Assembly (NCBI GenBank): GCA_937894935.1
Contig: CALAYC010000192.1
Span: 1-19,064 of the forward strand
Reading direction: 5' to 3'
Source of the DNA: an uncultured Verrucomicrobiota bacterium
GTDB lineage: Bacteria > Verrucomicrobiota > Verrucomicrobiia > Limisphaerales > JADLHS01
Length of the DNA: 19,064 nt
Shown here: positions 1-6,833 of the stretch, in pieces
Layout of the letters: the number at the start of each line of letters is the position of its first letter
How positions within the stretch are numbered: position 1 is the first letter of the stretch
The notes under the pieces: generated by a model
What the model saw: only the letters and a program-made list of their open reading frames with translations
Told to the model about the DNA's origin: nothing
Database searches by the model: none
Program-made: the position numbers and the translations under genes

Positions 1-405
1 CAGCCCGGCGTCGAGATCGAGCACGACCATGTTCCGACCGATGGGCAAAACGGCGTAAACCGTGAACGCCGTCACGACGAGAACCAGTGGCGCGAGAAAA
101 TGCACCAGCTTATCCGCCGCGCGTGGCACGACGTCTTCTTTGATCAACGCCTTAATGCCGTCAGCAGCCGGTTGCAGCAGACCGAACGGACCAACGCGAT
201 TCGGGCCGTAACGATTCTGAATTCGTCCCAGTCCTTTGCGCTCCATAACCGTCATGATCGCGAAGAACGACGGGAACACGATGAGGATTGGTGCGAGGGA
301 CAGCAGAATGGAAATAATCGGCAGCCAGCATTCCGGTAAAACATTCGCGAACTGGCCGAGCAGCCAGTGTTTGAGAGTGACGAATATTTGGTCGAGATCG
401 GCCAT
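1..405 (-). CDS. nuoH: NADH-quinone oxidoreductase subunit H (NuoH), N-terminal part, cut by the window edge
   Basis: NuoH is the membrane subunit of respiratory complex I that forms the quinone chamber together with the peripheral arm and joins it to the proton-pumping arm. The frame opens at the ATG at 405 and stays open to base 1, giving 135 codons (about 40% of the usual 320-350 residue protein). A hydrophobic first transmembrane helix covers residues 27-53. It is followed by the family hallmark at 54-68, which begins ERKGLGRIQNRYGPNR, and then GPFGLLQPAADGIKALIKE at 72-90. A second hydrophobic span starts near 101. The gene lies downstream of nuoI, whereas the usual order is nuoH then nuoI. 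The gene continues to the left of the window, so later nuo genes probably lie there. Confidence 0.95.
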   Translation of the reverse strand, partial: MADLDQIFVTLKHWLLGQFANVLPECWLPIISILLSLAPILIVFPSFFAIMTVMERKGLGRIQNRYGPNRVGPFGLLQPAADGIKALIKEDVVPRAADKLVHFLAPLVLVVTAFTVYAVLPIGRNMVVLDLDAGL

Positions 406-408
406 GGG

Positions 409-573
409 TTAAGAAGCACCAAACTCCCGACTCCAGATTTCAGAGCAACACCAGGCCGCCGCCAGCCGAGGTCGGGACAACCGCCGAGCGATTCGAACTT
501 GAGAACTGAAGCTTCGCTGGAGTCTGGATATTGAAGCCGGGAGCTTCTCGATTCCGCTCAATATGTTCGCCAT
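409..573 (-). CDS. Possible small ORF (54 aa) filling the nuoI-nuoH gap
   Basis: This is an unrecognised open frame. It begins with ATG at 573, eleven bases after the last base of the nuoI sense codons. A purine-rich GAGGA overlaps the nuoI stop codon and sits five bases before the ATG. The frame ends with TAA at 411-409, three bases before the nuoH start. The product would be basic and arginine-rich, with about ten Arg in 54 residues, a Cys-Cys pair at 42-43, and no clear membrane span. The fit to the gap and the ribosome-binding site are suggestive of a real coupled gene. The composition looks like translated non-coding sequence, and an inverted repeat (429-436 with 517-524) lies inside it. 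I know of no NuoI-NuoH intervening subunit like this, so the call is weak. Confidence 0.25.
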   Translation of the reverse strand: MANILSGIEKLPASISRLQRSFSSQVRIARRLSRPRLAAAWCCSEIWSREFGAS

Positions 574-581
574 GCAATTCC

Positions 582-1187
582 TCATGCGGCAGCCGGAACG
601 GCAGTGGATTGAGCCGCAGCCGCCTTGGCTTTGGCTTCCGCAGCAGCTTTCGCTTTAGCCTGAGCTTTGGCGATTTCCGCCGCCAATACCGCATCCGACG
701 CCGCGGCATCGGTCGGATGAATCTCGTGATAATGCGTGTTCGGCTTCGCGAGTTGTTCCTTGTGAACCAACAGACTTCCGAAACGATCCGTCCGACTCCA
801 TTCGTAATTCGTGTCCATCTTGATGGATTCAAACGGGCAAACTTCCGCGCAAATGCCGCAACTCATGCATACCGATAAATCAATATCGAAAACCGCCGGA
901 TAAAACTGGGGCTGCCCTTTGTAATCCGGTTTCTTGTCCTTGCTCTTGACGATGTAAATGCACTTGGGCGGACATTCCTTTTCGCAAATCTGGCACGAAA
1001 CACAGCGCAACCCCTTTTGCCAATCATCGCCGTCGTAAACCAGAAACGGAAATTGCCGGGCATTTTCGAGCTGTGGCAGTCGCTCCTCGGGATACTGAAC
1101 GGTGGTCAACCGTTCATCGCTGACGTAACTGCCCAAAAAATTTCGGGCCGTTTCCGCCATGCCTTTGATAATACCTTCACCGAGCAT
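582..1187 (-). CDS. nuoI: NADH-quinone oxidoreductase subunit I (NuoI), 2x[4Fe-4S] ferredoxin-like
   Basis: NuoI carries the two [4Fe-4S] clusters (N6a/N6b) that pass electrons through the peripheral arm of complex I towards quinone. The 201-residue product has the first cluster motif at C62, C65, C68 and C72 followed by Pro. The second is at C107, C110, C113 and C117 followed by Pro. The segment TVQYPEER at 29-36 is typical of NuoI. An extra Cys at 76 follows the first cluster. After about residue 165 the protein has an Ala/Lys/Glu-rich tail unlike the compact E. coli subunit, which is about 180 residues long. The start is the ATG at 1187. The gene is upstream of nuoH and downstream of a PFOR/flavoprotein pair on the same strand, which points to ferredoxin-linked metabolism. 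It could be a related polyferredoxin, but the NuoI match is strong. Confidence 0.93.
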   Translation of the reverse strand: MLGEGIIKGMAETARNFLGSYVSDERLTTVQYPEERLPQLENARQFPFLVYDGDDWQKGLRCVSCQICEKECPPKCIYIVKSKDKKPDYKGQPQFYPAVFDIDLSVCMSCGICAEVCPFESIKMDTNYEWSRTDRFGSLLVHKEQLAKPNTHYHEIHPTDAAASDAVLAAEIAKAQAKAKAAAEAKAKAAAAQSTAVPAAA

Positions 1188-1415
1188 GAAATTTTTAAGC
1201 TAAGCTCCGAAGTCGGCAAACACTGCCGCCCCTTCAGAAATTCTTCCCGGGTCCATTCGCCGCACGCATCCAGCTCCGACGAACTCCTGCAGAGTAAAGT
1301 TTACGAAAACCAGAATCAAGCCGACGCTCCATCCCATCCCTTTGCAGTTTTGACCCAAATCAATCTTTCCTCATCCCCCTCGTAACCGCGGAGCGAAAAC
1401 GATCTACCGTCAGAT

Positions 1416-2411
1416 TTACACGCGATAGCTGGAAACCGCCCGCATGTATTGCGCTCGTTCGAACGCCGCCGGATCCGGGCAGTTCTTTTGACTCATGCTG
1501 CCGCGCATTTGCGTCACCGACTCGTATTCGTGTTCATACATCCAATCACGAATTTCGTTCTCCACGGTGGCCAGATGTTTCACACCGTGGCGCAACAACG
1601 CCGAGCACATCATCGTTACATCCGCGCCCGCCATCAGCATTTTAATTGCATCCGTAGCGCGATGAATTCCGCTCGTCGCCGCCAGACTCAGATTCACCTG
1701 ATCACGCAAAATCGCAATCCACCGCAGCGGCACCCGCATCGCCATCGGGGTGCTCAATAAAATATGCGGTGTCACCTCGAGCGATTCCAAATCGAGGTCC
1801 GGCTGATAAAACCGATTGAACAGCGTCAGCCCATCCGCACCCGCCGCTTCGAGCCGCCGCGCCATATTCGCGAAATTCGTAAAGAACGGACTCAGCTTCA
1901 CGGCGACCGGAATCTCCACCTGCTCTTTCACCGATCGCAGAATATCCACATACGTGTCTTCAATCCGGATCGAACTCAGTGACGGATCGGTGGGAATCCA
2001 ATAGATGTTTAACTCAATCGCGTCCGCACCGGCGTTCTGAATTTCTTTGGCGTAATCAATCCAGCCGCCCGGCGTCGAACCATTCAAACTCGCGATAATC
2101 GGAATACCCACCGACGCTTTGGCTTTCGCGATGTTGTTCAAATACAACTCCGGCCCGACGTGAAATTCGGCCGGCTCCGGAAAGTACGTCAGCGCCTCGG
2201 CAAAACTTTCCGTGCCCTGAATCATGCTGTCGAAGATCTCGCGGCGCTCAAGCGATAGCTGTTCCTCGAACAACGAGTGCATCACGACCGCTGCCGCGCC
2301 TGCGTCTTCCATACGTTTAATGTTGTCCACGTTCTCCGTCAGCGGCTGGGCAGCAGACGGCACCAGTGGCGAACGCAGGTTCAAACCGAGATAGGTTGTG
2401 CTGAGATCCAT
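1416..2411 (-). CDS. Dihydroorotate dehydrogenase-like FMN flavoprotein (PFOR-associated)
   Basis: This 331-residue TIM-barrel protein belongs to the dihydroorotate dehydrogenase (PyrD) superfamily, expected to be soluble and to bind FMN. Visible family features are the N-terminal TYLGLNLRSPLVPSA at 6-20, a conserved lysine in VKLSP (K172) and the C-terminal FMN-phosphate region GIH...AGADVTMMCSALL at 248-273. The loop that in true PyrD reads NxSCPN and holds substrate is here ELNIYWIPTDPS at 133-144, so orotate is probably not the substrate. Proteins of this type are commonly annotated 'dihydroorotate dehydrogenase-like' and often lie beside nifJ, as here, 104 bases downstream of the oxidoreductase. 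A role in electron transfer or in a PFOR-linked reaction is inferred; the true substrate is unknown. The start is the ATG at 2411. Confidence 0.88.
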   Translation of the reverse strand: MDLSTTYLGLNLRSPLVPSAAQPLTENVDNIKRMEDAGAAAVVMHSLFEEQLSLERREIFDSMIQGTESFAEALTYFPEPAEFHVGPELYLNNIAKAKASVGIPIIASLNGSTPGGWIDYAKEIQNAGADAIELNIYWIPTDPSLSSIRIEDTYVDILRSVKEQVEIPVAVKLSPFFTNFANMARRLEAAGADGLTLFNRFYQPDLDLESLEVTPHILLSTPMAMRVPLRWIAILRDQVNLSLAATSGIHRATDAIKMLMAGADVTMMCSALLRHGVKHLATVENEIRDWMYEHEYESVTQMRGSMSQKNCPDPAAFERAQYMRAVSSYRV

Positions 2412-2456
2412 AATATTTGATTCGGTTGTGTGCTACCGACAATTGGCAAACCACCC

Positions 2457-2483
2457 GTTACTGCCAGGGTTAACCCGAGTGAC
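2457..2483. promoter_or_regulatory. Imperfect palindrome centred on GGGTTAACCC, nifJ to flavoprotein gap
   Basis: A perfect 10-base palindrome lies at 2467-2476. It is flanked by near-complementary arms, GTTACTG at 2457-2463 and GAGTGAC at 2477-2483, with unpaired bases between. It ends about 46 bases upstream of the flavoprotein ATG. It could be an RNA stem-loop that tunes expression of the second gene, or an operator. No T-run follows, so it is not a standard terminator. Confidence 0.25.
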
Positions 2484-2515
2484 CAGTCGCACGGTGAAAA
2501 TCGCGACGCTCATGT

Positions 2516-5500
2516 TCAATTCTCCACTGTCGCTGGCGCTGGTGTCGGCTTCGGCGCTGCACTCGTTCCGTTTGTTCCTTCGGTCTTCAAATCCCGCGCT
2601 GCCAGGTGTTGATACAACTTCCATCGCAGATTCACTTCCTCCTGCGCCCGCGCGAGCAAGACCTTCGCGTGTTCCGGATGACTCTTGTCCAGCATCTTAA
2701 ACCGGTTTTCCAACGCGCGATATTCGCCAAGTTTGATTCGTGGCGTTTGCGAATCCAGTTGTAACGGATTCTCGCCTTTGGCTGCGCGATCCGGATTGTA
2801 GCGATACAACAACCAGTGCCCCGAGTTCACCGCTGCTTTTTGATTTTGCAAACCGGTGGACATGTTGATGCCGTGCGCGATGCAATGTGAGTACGCGATG
2901 ATCAACGCCGGCCCGTCATACGCCTCCGCCTCGAGAAACGTCTTCAACGTGTGTTCATCCTTCGCGCCCATCGCGACGCAACCGACGTAAATATTCCCGT
3001 AAGTCATCGCGATTAGACCGAGGTCTTTCTTCGCCGCCGGTTTACCACTTGCAGCGAACTTCGCCACCGCGCCGCGCGGTGTGGATTTCGATGCCTGTCC
3101 GCCCGTGTTGGAATAAACCTCCGTATCGAGCAACAACACTTTCACATTTCGCCCGCTCGCCAACACATGATCCAATCCGCCATAACCGATGTCATAGCCC
3201 CAGCCATCGCCACCAATAATCCACACGCTCTTGCGCACGAGCATGTCCGCCACCGCCAATAATCGTCTCGCTTCCGGCGACGTGTTTCCTGCCAATCGCT
3301 TCTTCAATTCCGCAATGCGCTCGCGTTGCTCGTAAATTCCCGCTTCGTCTTTTTGATCAGCGAGAAGAATCGCTTCCACCAGATCAATACCCACGCTCGG
3401 CGTGAGTTTGCGTAACAACTCAGCGGCAAATTCCCGTTGCTTGTCGATACTCACGCGGAAGCCCAATCCAAACTCCGCATTGTCTTCAAACAACGAATTA
3501 CACCACGCCGGACCACGACCGTCTTTGTTCGTGGACCACGGTGTCGTCGGCAGATTTCCGCCGTAAATGGATGAACAACCGGTCGCATTCGCCACGACCA
3601 TTCGGTCGCCAAACAATTGCGTGAGTAATTTGATATACGGCGTTTCACCGCAGCCTGCGCACGCACCGGAAAATTCAAACAACGGCTCCAACGCCTGCAT
3701 CCCGCGCACGTTGTTCGTGGAAACCGTGCGCCGATCCAGTTCCGGAATCGTGAGGAAATAATCCCAGTTCTTCACCTCCGCTTCGCGCAACGGCGCTTGC
3801 GGACGCATGTTAATCGCTTTGAGTTTCGCTTCGGATTTGTTGCGCGCCGGACAAACGTCCACACACACGCCGCAGCCGGTGCAATCCTCCACCGCCACCT
3901 GAATCGTAAACTTCTTCCCCTTCCACTCCGGCAATCGCGCGTCCGCAGATTTAAACGTCTCCGGCGCGTGATTGAATGACGGTTCATAAACCTTGCTGCG
4001 AATCGTCGCATGCGGACACACAAACACGCATTTGCCGCATTGAATGCACACGTCCGGATCCCACACCGGCACTTCCGTCGCCAGATTTCGCTTCTCCCAT
4101 TTTGCCGTCGCCGTCGGAAACGTTCCGTCAACCGGCAACGCGCTTACCGGCAATCGATCGCCACAACCACCGACAATCGGTCCGAGCACATTCCGCACAA
4201 ACGCCGGAGCGTGCGCCGGCACGGGTGGACGAATCGCCACAACGCTTTCCTCTGTCGCCGGCACGGGCACGGCAAACAGATTCGCAAGTGTCATGTCCAC
4301 AGCGGCGATGTTTTTCGCGACAATCTCCTCGCCCTTTTTGCCGTATGCTTTCCGGATGGAATTCTTGATGGCTTGAATCGCTTCATCCTTCGGCAACACA
4401 CCGGACACGCTGAAGAAACACGTTTGCATCACCGTGTTAATGCGCGGCCCCATACCCGCCGCCCGCGCCACGCGCATCGCATCAATAGTGTAAAGCTTTG
4501 CCTGTTTCTTGATGAGATCGCGTTGCGTTTCCGGTGGCAGATGTTTCCAAACTTCTTCGGGTTTATGCGGCGAATTGAGCAAGACCGTGCCACCCGACAC
4601 GAGGCATTCCGTCACGTTCATCCGCTCGAGAAACACCGGTTGATGACACGCGACAAAATTCGCCTGCGTGATCAAATACGTGGAACGAATCGGCTTCGGC
4701 CCGAAGCGCAGATGCGAAATCGTAATCGCGCCGGATTTCTTCGAGTCATACACGAAGTAACCTTGCGCGTAGTTATTTGTGTTTTCGCCGATGATTTTGA
4801 TGGATTCCTTGTTCGCGCCGACTGTTCCGTCCGCACCCAATCCGTAAAACAATGCCCGCACTACGTCCGGTGGCTCGACGGAAAACGATTCATCCACCGG
4901 CAGACTCGTATGCGTTACATCATCGTTGATTCCGACCGTGAAATGATTCTTCGGAATCGCAATGGTCAGGTTTTCAAACACCGCCTTGACCATCGCAGGC
5001 GTAAATTCTTTCGACGATAAACCATAACGCCCGCCGACAACTCGGGGCGGGCGTGTGAATCTTTCATTTCCCGTGCCGGCGGATTCCGCCGCCACTTCCG
5101 CGAGAGCATTGACGACATCGAGATAAAGCGGTTCTCCTCCGGCGCCGGGCTCTTTCGTGCGATCCAAAACAGCAATCGCCTTGATGCTCGACGGCAACGC
5201 TGCGACCAGCCGCCGCGCATCCAGAGGACGATACAACCGCACTTTCAATACGCCGAATTTACCTTCTTGGGCGTTCAGATAATCCACTGTCTCGTGCACC
5301 GCTTCGCATCCTGACCCCATCAAAACGACGACATATTCCGCATCGGGCGCACCGTGATATTCATAAAGGCGATAGTGCCGTCCCGTCAGTTCGCCAAATT
5401 TCGTCATCGCCTGCTCCACGATGTCCGCACATTTGTCATAGAACGGATTGACCGTTTCTCGCGCCTGAAAATAAACGTCCGGATTTTGCGCCGTGCCGCG

Positions 5501-6178
5501 TAACACCGGTCGATCCGGCGTCAACCCGCGCAACCGATGTTCCAAAACCCGTTCTTCATCAATCATCGCGCGCACGACATCGCGTTCAATCAGCTCAATC
5601 TTGCCGACCTCATGCGACGTGCGGAAACCATCGAAGAAATGCAGAAACGGAATTCGTGATTCGAGCGTCGCGGCATGAGCGATGAGCGCCAGGTCGTGCG
5701 CCTCTTGCACTGAGTTGGAACACAACATCGCCCAACCTGTTTGCCGCGCGGCCATCACGTCCTGGTGATCGCCAAAAATTGAAAGCCCCTGCGCTGCCAA
5801 CGATCGCGCGGCAATATGAAAAACCGTCGGCGTGAGTTCGCCGGCGATCTTATACATATTGGGAATCATCAGGAGCAGGCCTTGCGACGCGGTGAATGTC
5901 GTCGCAAGCGAACCGGTTTGCAGCGCGCCGTGAATTGCGCCGACCGCGCCGCCTTCGCTTTGCATCTCCACCACCGACGGCACGGTGTCCCACAGATTTT
6001 TCAATCCGCTCGCCGCCCATTGATCCGCCCATTCACCCATCGGAGACGATGGCGTGATCGGATAAATCGCTATGACTTCGCTGAGTTGGTAGGCAATTTG
6101 AGCAACGGCTTCGTTGGCATCCAAGGTCTTAAAGTGCGGCATCTTCATCCGCGGAACAGTCTCCGCGAACTTGTTCAT
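2516..6178 (-). CDS. nifJ: Pyruvate:ferredoxin (flavodoxin) oxidoreductase, single-chain
   Basis: This cytoplasmic enzyme oxidises pyruvate and CoA to acetyl-CoA and CO2 while reducing ferredoxin or flavodoxin. At 1220 residues it has the full length of the homodimeric, fused-domain class. In order I see the pyrimidine-binding domain with YPITPSSPMGEWAD near 39-52, the central gamma and linker domains, and the FGPKPIRSTYL segment near 490. A two-cluster ferredoxin domain follows, with CIQCGKCVFVCP near 708 and CTGCGVCVDVCP near 763. The thiamine-diphosphate domain has GACAGCGETPY near 840, GGDGWGYDIGYGG near 990 and the TEVYSNTGGQ stretch near 1023. All cluster cysteines are present. The start is the ATG at 6178, with AAGGGA about 14 bases upstream; M11 or M13 are alternatives. 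A dihydroorotate dehydrogenase-like gene and nuoI-nuoH follow on the same strand. A different 2-oxoacid cannot be excluded. Confidence 0.96.
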   Translation of the reverse strand: MNKFAETVPRMKMPHFKTLDANEAVAQIAYQLSEVIAIYPITPSSPMGEWADQWAASGLKNLWDTVPSVVEMQSEGGAVGAIHGALQTGSLATTFTASQGLLLMIPNMYKIAGELTPTVFHIAARSLAAQGLSIFGDHQDVMAARQTGWAMLCSNSVQEAHDLALIAHAATLESRIPFLHFFDGFRTSHEVGKIELIERDVVRAMIDEERVLEHRLRGLTPDRPVLRGTAQNPDVYFQARETVNPFYDKCADIVEQAMTKFGELTGRHYRLYEYHGAPDAEYVVVLMGSGCEAVHETVDYLNAQEGKFGVLKVRLYRPLDARRLVAALPSSIKAIAVLDRTKEPGAGGEPLYLDVVNALAEVAAESAGTGNERFTRPPRVVGGRYGLSSKEFTPAMVKAVFENLTIAIPKNHFTVGINDDVTHTSLPVDESFSVEPPDVVRALFYGLGADGTVGANKESIKIIGENTNNYAQGYFVYDSKKSGAITISHLRFGPKPIRSTYLITQANFVACHQPVFLERMNVTECLVSGGTVLLNSPHKPEEVWKHLPPETQRDLIKKQAKLYTIDAMRVARAAGMGPRINTVMQTCFFSVSGVLPKDEAIQAIKNSIRKAYGKKGEEIVAKNIAAVDMTLANLFAVPVPATEESVVAIRPPVPAHAPAFVRNVLGPIVGGCGDRLPVSALPVDGTFPTATAKWEKRNLATEVPVWDPDVCIQCGKCVFVCPHATIRSKVYEPSFNHAPETFKSADARLPEWKGKKFTIQVAVEDCTGCGVCVDVCPARNKSEAKLKAINMRPQAPLREAEVKNWDYFLTIPELDRRTVSTNNVRGMQALEPLFEFSGACAGCGETPYIKLLTQLFGDRMVVANATGCSSIYGGNLPTTPWSTNKDGRGPAWCNSLFEDNAEFGLGFRVSIDKQREFAAELLRKLTPSVGIDLVEAILLADQKDEAGIYEQRERIAELKKRLAGNTSPEARRLLAVADMLVRKSVWIIGGDGWGYDIGYGGLDHVLASGRNVKVLLLDTEVYSNTGGQASKSTPRGAVAKFAASGKPAAKKDLGLIAMTYGNIYVGCVAMGAKDEHTLKTFLEAEAYDGPALIIAYSHCIAHGINMSTGLQNQKAAVNSGHWLLYRYNPDRAAKGENPLQLDSQTPRIKLGEYRALENRFKMLDKSHPEHAKVLLARAQEEVNLRWKLYQHLAARDLKTEGTNGTSAAPKPTPAPATVEN

Positions 6179-6317
6179 TACGGAAAATCATCCCTTGGCA
6201 AACAGTGAGCGAAAATTGTTTTGCGATGATAGGAGAAACGAATTCAACGAAGTCGCCCCTCAAAAGTCTCTTTTTGACCAACCGCAACAATCGAATCTGT
6301 CGTCAGTCAAAAAATTA

Positions 6318-6737
6318 TTAATGCGCCACGGTCAATTTCGGCGCCGGTTGCGCGCGCAACGGATTACGCGAAAAATTTTCCGCTTCCAACCAACCCAGCC
6401 AACACTCGATCAATTGCAAAACTTCGCTGAGGTCGAGCTGTTCGTAAGACGACGGATACTTGCTGAGATTCGTGCGCGCGAGTTTGAACAATGCTGCCGC
6501 CGGTCGCAGTCGCTCCTTTTGCAAATGCACAAACGCACCGGCTAATTGAATCAATCCTTTGTAAAAATCGCCAGTAGGACCGTACTTGTCCGCCAACCAC
6601 AATTCTTCGAGCACATCGTGCGCTTCGTAAAATTCCTGGCGATTGAAGCAATCGAAGTAACCGAGATAATGCGCGTCCAGCATGCCGCCCTGAAATGCCG
6701 CAATCCGTTCTGCAATTTTCCCGCTCTTCTTGCTCAC
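6318..6737 (-). CDS. DUF309 domain-containing protein
   Basis: This small helical protein of 139 residues belongs to the DUF309 family, whose biochemical role is unknown. The family signature is present: FNRQEFYEAHDVLEELW at 31-47 and FYKGLIQLAGAFVHL at 58-72. The conserved E38-A-H40 lies in the first of these and H71 in the second; they may line a metal or ligand site, as inferred from conservation only. No signal peptide or membrane span is seen. The start used is a GTG at 6737; the first ATG at 6683 (residue 19) also precedes the whole domain and is possible. The gene is upstream of nifJ on the same strand with a 139-base gap, and divergent from the cvpA-like gene with 96 bases between starts, so the two may share a regulatory region. 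Confidence 0.85.
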   Translation of the reverse strand: MSKKSGKIAERIAAFQGGMLDAHYLGYFDCFNRQEFYEAHDVLEELWLADKYGPTGDFYKGLIQLAGAFVHLQKERLRPAAALFKLARTNLSKYPSSYEQLDLSEVLQLIECWLGWLEAENFSRNPLRAQPAPKLTVAH

Positions 6738-6833
6738 GAGCGAAGGTTAGCGGCCCGCGACGACAGACCAAGACGAATCTCGCCGCGCAATTTTACGCGT
6801 GCTTTTCCTCACGTGGATTTTTAAGTTCTGCAC

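Noticed and set aside
1200..1337. 45-codon minus-strand ORF (ATG at 1337) ending just before nuoI
   Set aside because: It is short, has no spaced ribosome-binding site and no recognisable family. It has a weakly hydrophobic start but an arbitrary remainder. It could be real, but support is too thin to list.
1416..2411. Naming the flavoprotein pyrD
   Set aside because: The NxSCPN-type substrate loop is replaced, and its neighbours are energy-metabolism and not pyrimidine genes.
4010..5020. 336-codon open frame on the plus strand inside nifJ
   Set aside because: It is antisense to a complete, motif-rich oxidoreductase and is Arg/His-rich, a typical mirror of a GC-rich gene.
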